Program-made: the position numbers and the translations under genes
The notes under the pieces: model-generated
What the model saw: only the letters and a program-made list of their open reading frames with translations
Told to the model about the DNA's origin: nothing
The model's database searches: none
Part shown: in pieces, positions 58,791-62,246 of the stretch
Layout: each line of letters opens with the position of its first letter
Position numbering within the stretch: position 1 is the first letter of the stretch
Origin: Deltaproteobacteria bacterium
Lineage (GTDB): Bacteria > Desulfobacterota > Desulfobacteria > Desulfobacterales > JAABPS01
DNA: 62,246 nt
Direction of reading: 5' to 3'
Assembly (NCBI GenBank): GCA_019309685.1
Contig: JAFDFT010000001.1
Span: 1 to 62,246 of the forward strand

Positions 58791-59363
58791 ATGGATATAA
58801 AAATAATAGAAGATCAAATCGAAGGCTTGATCAAAAAAGGCAAAGGACTCAGGGAACAACAAAGGCTTTTTGATAAGCGCTCCGGGATTGTGGAATTAAT
58901 AGAAAAAAACAAATTAGATATGGTGAATCTTGAAACCGATCTGGCTACAAAAAAAGAGGATCTGTCAGAACTGAAAGCTCAAAAGGCTGACGCTGTGAGG
59001 GATACGCTGATATCAATGCAGGATAAAATAACCGAGCTTCTTCCGGAAGGTGATGGAATTGTTCACCTGAAAGATGATGGCAGTTTTATTATCGGCTGGA
59101 TGCTTCCCAATAAACCCCTGGTCCCGTATGAAGGTCTTTCCGGAGGCCAAAAGGTCGTATTCGGTCAAGCTCTTGGCAATGCGCTCTTGGGCAATGCAAA
59201 GGAAAAGTTCTTGATCTACGAAGGCGGGGAGGTTGACGAAAAAAACCTTATCGCTTTGCTAAAACAAGTCGGAGAGAGAAAAGACGACACGCAGATCATA
59301 ATAAATACATGGTGTAAACCTAAAGATATTCCAAAAGAATGGCACTTAATTGAGTTAAAATAA
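58791..59363 (+). CDS. Rad50/SbcC-like ATPase, C-terminal half
   Basis: A 190-residue protein: coiled coil at residues 1-80, then the ABC signature GLSGGQ (115-120) and a Walker B-like FLIYEGGEVDEKNL, and a final IIINTWCKP strand. These complement the Walker A half coded at 56651-57637. AAAGGAAAACCACG precedes the ATG. It begins 19 bases after the second attC-like site. Walker B has EGGEVDE where LDEAD is typical, a variation to note. Confidence 0.8.
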   Translation: MDIKIIEDQIEGLIKKGKGLREQQRLFDKRSGIVELIEKNKLDMVNLETDLATKKEDLSELKAQKADAVRDTLISMQDKITELLPEGDGIVHLKDDGSFIIGWMLPNKPLVPYEGLSGGQKVVFGQALGNALLGNAKEKFLIYEGGEVDEKNLIALLKQVGERKDDTQIIINTWCKPKDIPKEWHLIELK

Positions 59364-59375
59364 AAAAGGGACATT

Positions 59376-59996
59376 ATGAGAGTTTGCAAGGTTGAAGGGT
59401 GCGACAGAAAGCATAGTGCAAAAGGGTATTGTGGAAGACACAGGGAGCAAGTGCGGCTATATGGCAAAATTTTAGAACGAACTCGTTCCGATCCTAACGA
59501 AATTATTATAAAAGGGAACATTGCTGAAATCGTTCTTTATAATAGGAGGTGTCAAGAGGTCGCAAGAACTGTGATCGATACCGAAGACGTTGAAAAAGTT
59601 AGGGGATATAAGTGGCATGTGAACGCTCAGGGATATGCTGCCACGCGACCCAAAAAGAAAGTGCTAAAAATTCAACACATCATTATGGGTATAAATGCCG
59701 ACTATAAAAACCAAATTGATCACAGAGATCGAGACAGGTTAAACAACCGCAAATCCAATTTTAGATTTTGTACGCAGGGAGACAATGCAAAAAACTCTAC
59801 AATACCAATAAACAACACATCTGGTTTTAAGGGCGTTTCTCTGCACAAAAACAGCAAGAAATGGAGAGCACGGATAACTTTAGATGATAGGCTTATTTCT
59901 TTAGGAGTATTTAAAGACAAGCTTGACGCCGCCCGAGCCTACAACGAAGCAGCCCTAAAATACCACGGTGAATTTGCGTGTTTAAATAAGACATAG
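59376..59996 (+). CDS. HNH homing endonuclease with zinc finger and AP2 domain
   Basis: A 206-residue homing nuclease with an N-terminal zinc-finger-like piece (CKVEGCDRKHSAKGYCGRHR), a beta region (NEIIIKGNIAEIVLYN), an HNH core (QIDHRDRDRLNNRKSNFRFC) and an AP2 domain (NNTSGFKGVSLHKNSKKWRA, then LDAARAYNEAALKYHGEFAC). It is a paralogue of the gene at 44538-45071. Confidence 0.88.
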   Translation: MRVCKVEGCDRKHSAKGYCGRHREQVRLYGKILERTRSDPNEIIIKGNIAEIVLYNRRCQEVARTVIDTEDVEKVRGYKWHVNAQGYAATRPKKKVLKIQHIIMGINADYKNQIDHRDRDRLNNRKSNFRFCTQGDNAKNSTIPINNTSGFKGVSLHKNSKKWRARITLDDRLISLGVFKDKLDAARAYNEAALKYHGEFACLNKT

Positions 59997-59999
59997 ATT

Positions 60000-60410
60000 A
60001 TGAAACCCCTCAAAATGTCCAAACAAAGGCCGGAATCTGGCCCACTGATGGCTATAAACGATTGGGCTCAAATTAAAAACTGGCTGCACTTTGTTAAGCC
60101 TGGCCGGTGGGTAAAAATAGCCTTTTCTGTTGTCTATCATATCAGGACTATCGATCAAAATAGTTGGTATTGGGTAAATTGCACAAGGTTTGCGAAAGAT
60201 TTTGGATGGGACGGTCCCGATGAAGTTCATGAATATTTTAAGGGATTATTTTTAAAGAAAAAATACACGCTTCCCAACGGTACTTTATGCGAGACAATAG
60301 GCTCAACTACAGATTTAACCACAGTTGAGTTTACGGAATATGTCGATCAGTGTCGAGTTCATGCTTATCATCAATGCGATTTTGCATGGGAAGACCCTAA
60401 AAAGAGGTAA
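60000..60410 (+). CDS. NinB-like recombination-associated protein (tentative)
   Basis: A 136-residue protein with DQNSWYWVNCTRFAKDFGWD, DEVHEYFKGLFLKKK, and STTDLTTVEFTEYVDQCRVH. This pattern (an aromatic WYWV strand, a helix EVHE, then the STTDLTT loop) is that of NinB-like phage proteins that stimulate recombination. Its TAA lies five bases upstream of the next gene's apparent AUC start. Confidence 0.55.
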   Translation: MKPLKMSKQRPESGPLMAINDWAQIKNWLHFVKPGRWVKIAFSVVYHIRTIDQNSWYWVNCTRFAKDFGWDGPDEVHEYFKGLFLKKKYTLPNGTLCETIGSTTDLTTVEFTEYVDQCRVHAYHQCDFAWEDPKKR

Positions 60411-60412
60411 TT

Positions 60413-61240
60413 ATCAAAATACCAATTAAAATATTATCGCTTGGCGCCGGTGTTCAATCCTCAACAATTTTTTTAATGTCCTGCTATGGAGAGCTTGAAA
60501 GGATAGACGCGGCCATATTTGCCGATACTCAGTGGGAAACTAAAGCTACTTACAGGTGGCTTAAATTCTTAAAGAATGAATCTAAAAAATATGGAATTCC
60601 AATTCATACCGTTAAGCAGGGAAATATTAAAGAAGACGCGCTTATTTCACAAGTGCGTGGATTAAAAAAAGATGGTGTGCGGTGGGCGTCAATGCCGTTG
60701 TTTACCCTTGGACCGAACGGGGAAAAAGGTATGATCCGCAGACAATGTACTTATGAATATAAGATAAGGTGGATAAAGAAAAAACAAAGGCTAATCGCTG
60801 GCTACAAGCCAAGAAAAAGAATTCCGCCCGGAACCGTTGAGGTGTGGATGGGAATATCAACTGACGAGGCTAACCGGACGAAAATCTCTAATGATAAATG
60901 GATAGATTTTTACTATCCGCTGATCGACCTTAGAATGACACGGCTCGACTGTTTGAATTGGTTTAAAAAAAAGAACCTTCCAGAACCGCCACGATCCGCA
61001 TGTATAGGTTGTCCTTACCATCACGATTTTGAGTGGCGAAAACTAAAGAATGAATCACCGGAAGAATGGCAAGATGCCGTTGAATTCGACAAAGCTATCA
61101 GGAAATGCGGCGGTATGCGTGGGGATATGTTTATACACCCTGCCCGGATACCGCTGGATGAAGTTGACCTTAGAAACGCAAAAGATCATGGCCAATTATC
61201 GTTATTTTCTGATGAATGTGCGGGAATATGCGGCGTATAG
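60413..61240 (+). CDS. PAPS-reductase-like PP-loop protein with apparent AUC start
   Basis: A 275-residue PP-loop protein. KILSLGAGVQSS is the ATP-pyrophosphate loop near residues 7-17, then IFADTQWETKA and a cysteine pattern (CIGCPYHHDFEW). The first ATG (60476) lies inside the protein after this essential loop, so it cannot be the start. AGAGG is followed after five bases by ATC at 60413. It resembles phage PAPS-reductase-family proteins and its cassette relative. The function may be nucleic-acid or sulfur modification. Confidence 0.75.
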   Translation: MKIPIKILSLGAGVQSSTIFLMSCYGELERIDAAIFADTQWETKATYRWLKFLKNESKKYGIPIHTVKQGNIKEDALISQVRGLKKDGVRWASMPLFTLGPNGEKGMIRRQCTYEYKIRWIKKKQRLIAGYKPRKRIPPGTVEVWMGISTDEANRTKISNDKWIDFYYPLIDLRMTRLDCLNWFKKKNLPEPPRSACIGCPYHHDFEWRKLKNESPEEWQDAVEFDKAIRKCGGMRGDMFIHPARIPLDEVDLRNAKDHGQLSLFSDECAGICGV

Positions 61241-61256
61241 CAAAAGGAGAATAATC

Positions 61257-61796
61257 ATGATGCTTAACGAACACCAACGAAAAGTAATTGAAGCAACCGA
61301 AGAAAATATACTCTGTATCGCTCCCCCAGGATCAGGGAAAACCCGCGTACTTGTTGAAAGAGCAGCACACCTAATCGAAAACAAGAAAGTATCACCATTT
61401 GAGTTGCTTTTATTGACATTCACAAGGAAAGCAGCAGGAGAAATGCGGGAAAGGCTTGTTGAAAGAATAGGTAACAATGCTCATAACATCACAATAGGCA
61501 CATTTCATGCCGTGGCTCTGGGTCTGATTCAAAGATTCGGGGAGTTTATAGGATTGCGCCCCGGACGGATTACGGTCTATGGCGATTGGGAGACAAACTA
61601 TCTATTAAAAGAAATTGCTATTGAAATGGGAGTTTATAAGAAAGCCTGGAAACCCAAGAAAAAGGATGTCGATAAGGCGTTTAATGATTATTATAACAGC
61701 GGGATCGCTCCGGAAAAAGAAGATCCAGCCTATAAGATATTCAAAGTCTTTGCCGCAAAGTCTTTGCCGCAAGACTCCGCGAAAACAACTCCCTGA
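61257..61796 (+). CDS. UvrD-type helicase, N-terminal part, interrupted by a 14-bp duplication
   Basis: The helicase start: a Q-like motif LNEHQRKVIEA, Walker A APPGSGKTRVLV, motif Ia LTFTRKAAGEM and TIGTFHAVAL. Frame breaks within a tandem duplication at 61743-61770 and the stop follows at 61794-61796. Without one repeat copy it reads on into motif II (61757-62246). ATG at 61257 with AAAGGAG upstream; another ATG follows at once. Confidence 0.85.
   Translation: MMLNEHQRKVIEATEENILCIAPPGSGKTRVLVERAAHLIENKKVSPFELLLLTFTRKAAGEMRERLVERIGNNAHNITIGTFHAVALGLIQRFGEFIGLRPGRITVYGDWETNYLLKEIAIEMGVYKKAWKPKKKDVDKAFNDYYNSGIAPEKEDPAYKIFKVFAAKSLPQDSAKTTP
61743..61770. repeat. Perfect 14-bp tandem duplication inside the helicase gene
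   Basis: AAAGTCTTTGCCGC occurs twice in a row (61743-61756 and 61757-61770) and shifts the frame by two bases. Confidence 0.95.
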
Positions 61797-62246
61797 CCTA
61801 TGGGAGCATCCTCACAGGGTTGCATCTTCTATTGCCCCATATCAAGCAGTACCTAAAATATAAACATGTAATGACGGACGAATCACAGGACTCTGATAGC
61901 CTGCAGTGGTATCTTGTAAGGAAAATTCAGAGAATATGCAAAGCTACCCTTTTTTGTGTAGCGGATCCGGATCAATCTATTTATGGGTGGCGCGGGGCCG
62001 ATACGGAATACTTGATCAGAAATCAAGCCGAATTTACAACGTATGAGCTTGAAATCAATTACCGGTCTGAAGGGGATATCGTCGAGGCCGCAAACAGCCT
62101 TATTTCTCACAATAAAAACCGTATCGAAAAAACTATGGTTGCCGACAAGGACGCTAATAGTCCAATAGAAATTAAAAACAACTTAGACAGCGCCGGAATT
62201 GCCAAGATGTGTGCATTTTTAGAGAAAGAATCTCCGGGCGTTAAAA
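61757..62246 (+). pseudogene. UvrD-type helicase, middle part in the shifted frame (runs off the right end)
   Basis: In this frame the helicase continues with VFAARLRENNSLTYGSI, motif II VMTDESQDSDSLQW and motif III FCVADPDQSIYGWRGAD, then EINYRSEGDIVEAAN (motif IV region) up to the window end. It joins base 2 with the one-base mismatch noted there. It has no start of its own and is called a pseudogene piece only because the frame is broken as given. Confidence 0.8.

Noticed and set aside
61050..61796. Longer upstream start (248 codons) for the helicase
   Set aside because: It overlaps the PP-loop gene in another frame; the ribosome site and family N-terminus support 61257.

Overview
The window reads as one complete, circularly permuted genome of a tailed phage with a short, podovirus-like tail. 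A UvrD-type helicase runs off the right end and resumes at base 2, so the two ends join inside one gene. The virion set is a P22-type portal, a major capsid protein of the N4-gp56 type, terminase, two adaptor-like proteins, a large nozzle-like protein and injected polyvalent proteins. I found no DNA or RNA polymerase and no integrase. Lipoproteins, Sec- and Tat-type signal peptides and strong GGAGG ribosome sites point to a Gram-negative bacterial host. A possible selenocysteine gene would require a selenocysteine-decoding host; an anaerobic sulfate reducer is one guess, not a demonstrated host.

Layout. Two divergent promoters at about 54.2-54.3 kb flank palindromic operators next to a small HTH repressor gene. 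Rightward from there (54.4 kb to the end, then 1-2.5 kb) lies an early block: small proteins, two structured-RNA regions, a putative annealing protein, a Rad50/SbcC-like ATPase in two halves, an HNH-AP2 endonuclease, a NinB-like protein, a PAPS-reductase-like protein, the UvrD-like helicase, a Gp37/Gp68-family protein, a lipoprotein and small membrane proteins. Leftward from 54.2 kb to 2.5 kb run replication initiation (DnaD-like protein and a possible helicase loader), homing endonucleases, a lysis block (amidase, caspase-like peptidase, lipoprotein, holin-like protein, phospholipase-A2-like protein), terminase, portal, capsid, tail, internal virion proteins and finally a 3643-residue polyvalent protein with protease-like, zeta-kinase, methylase and SNF2 helicase regions. 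The two blocks converge at 2472/2480.

Most unusual points. (1) A phospholipase-A2-like gene at 45286-45678 has two in-frame TGA codons exactly at two conserved cysteines, each followed by a SECIS-like hairpin: a candidate phage selenoprotein. (2) The Rad50-like halves are separated by two gene cassettes ending in attC-like palindromes with shared termini. (3) An HNH endonuclease gene lies antisense inside an open polyvalent-protein gene. (4) A Tat-type signal is fused to a copy of the capsid protein N-arm. (5) A caspase-like peptidase is translationally coupled to the endolysin. (6) Two genes appear to start at AUC. (7) Several large structured RNAs are predicted. (8) Three short direct-repeat events break replication genes; these may be biological or assembly errors.

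All family assignments come from reading motifs, not from database searches, and RNA structures were paired by hand.
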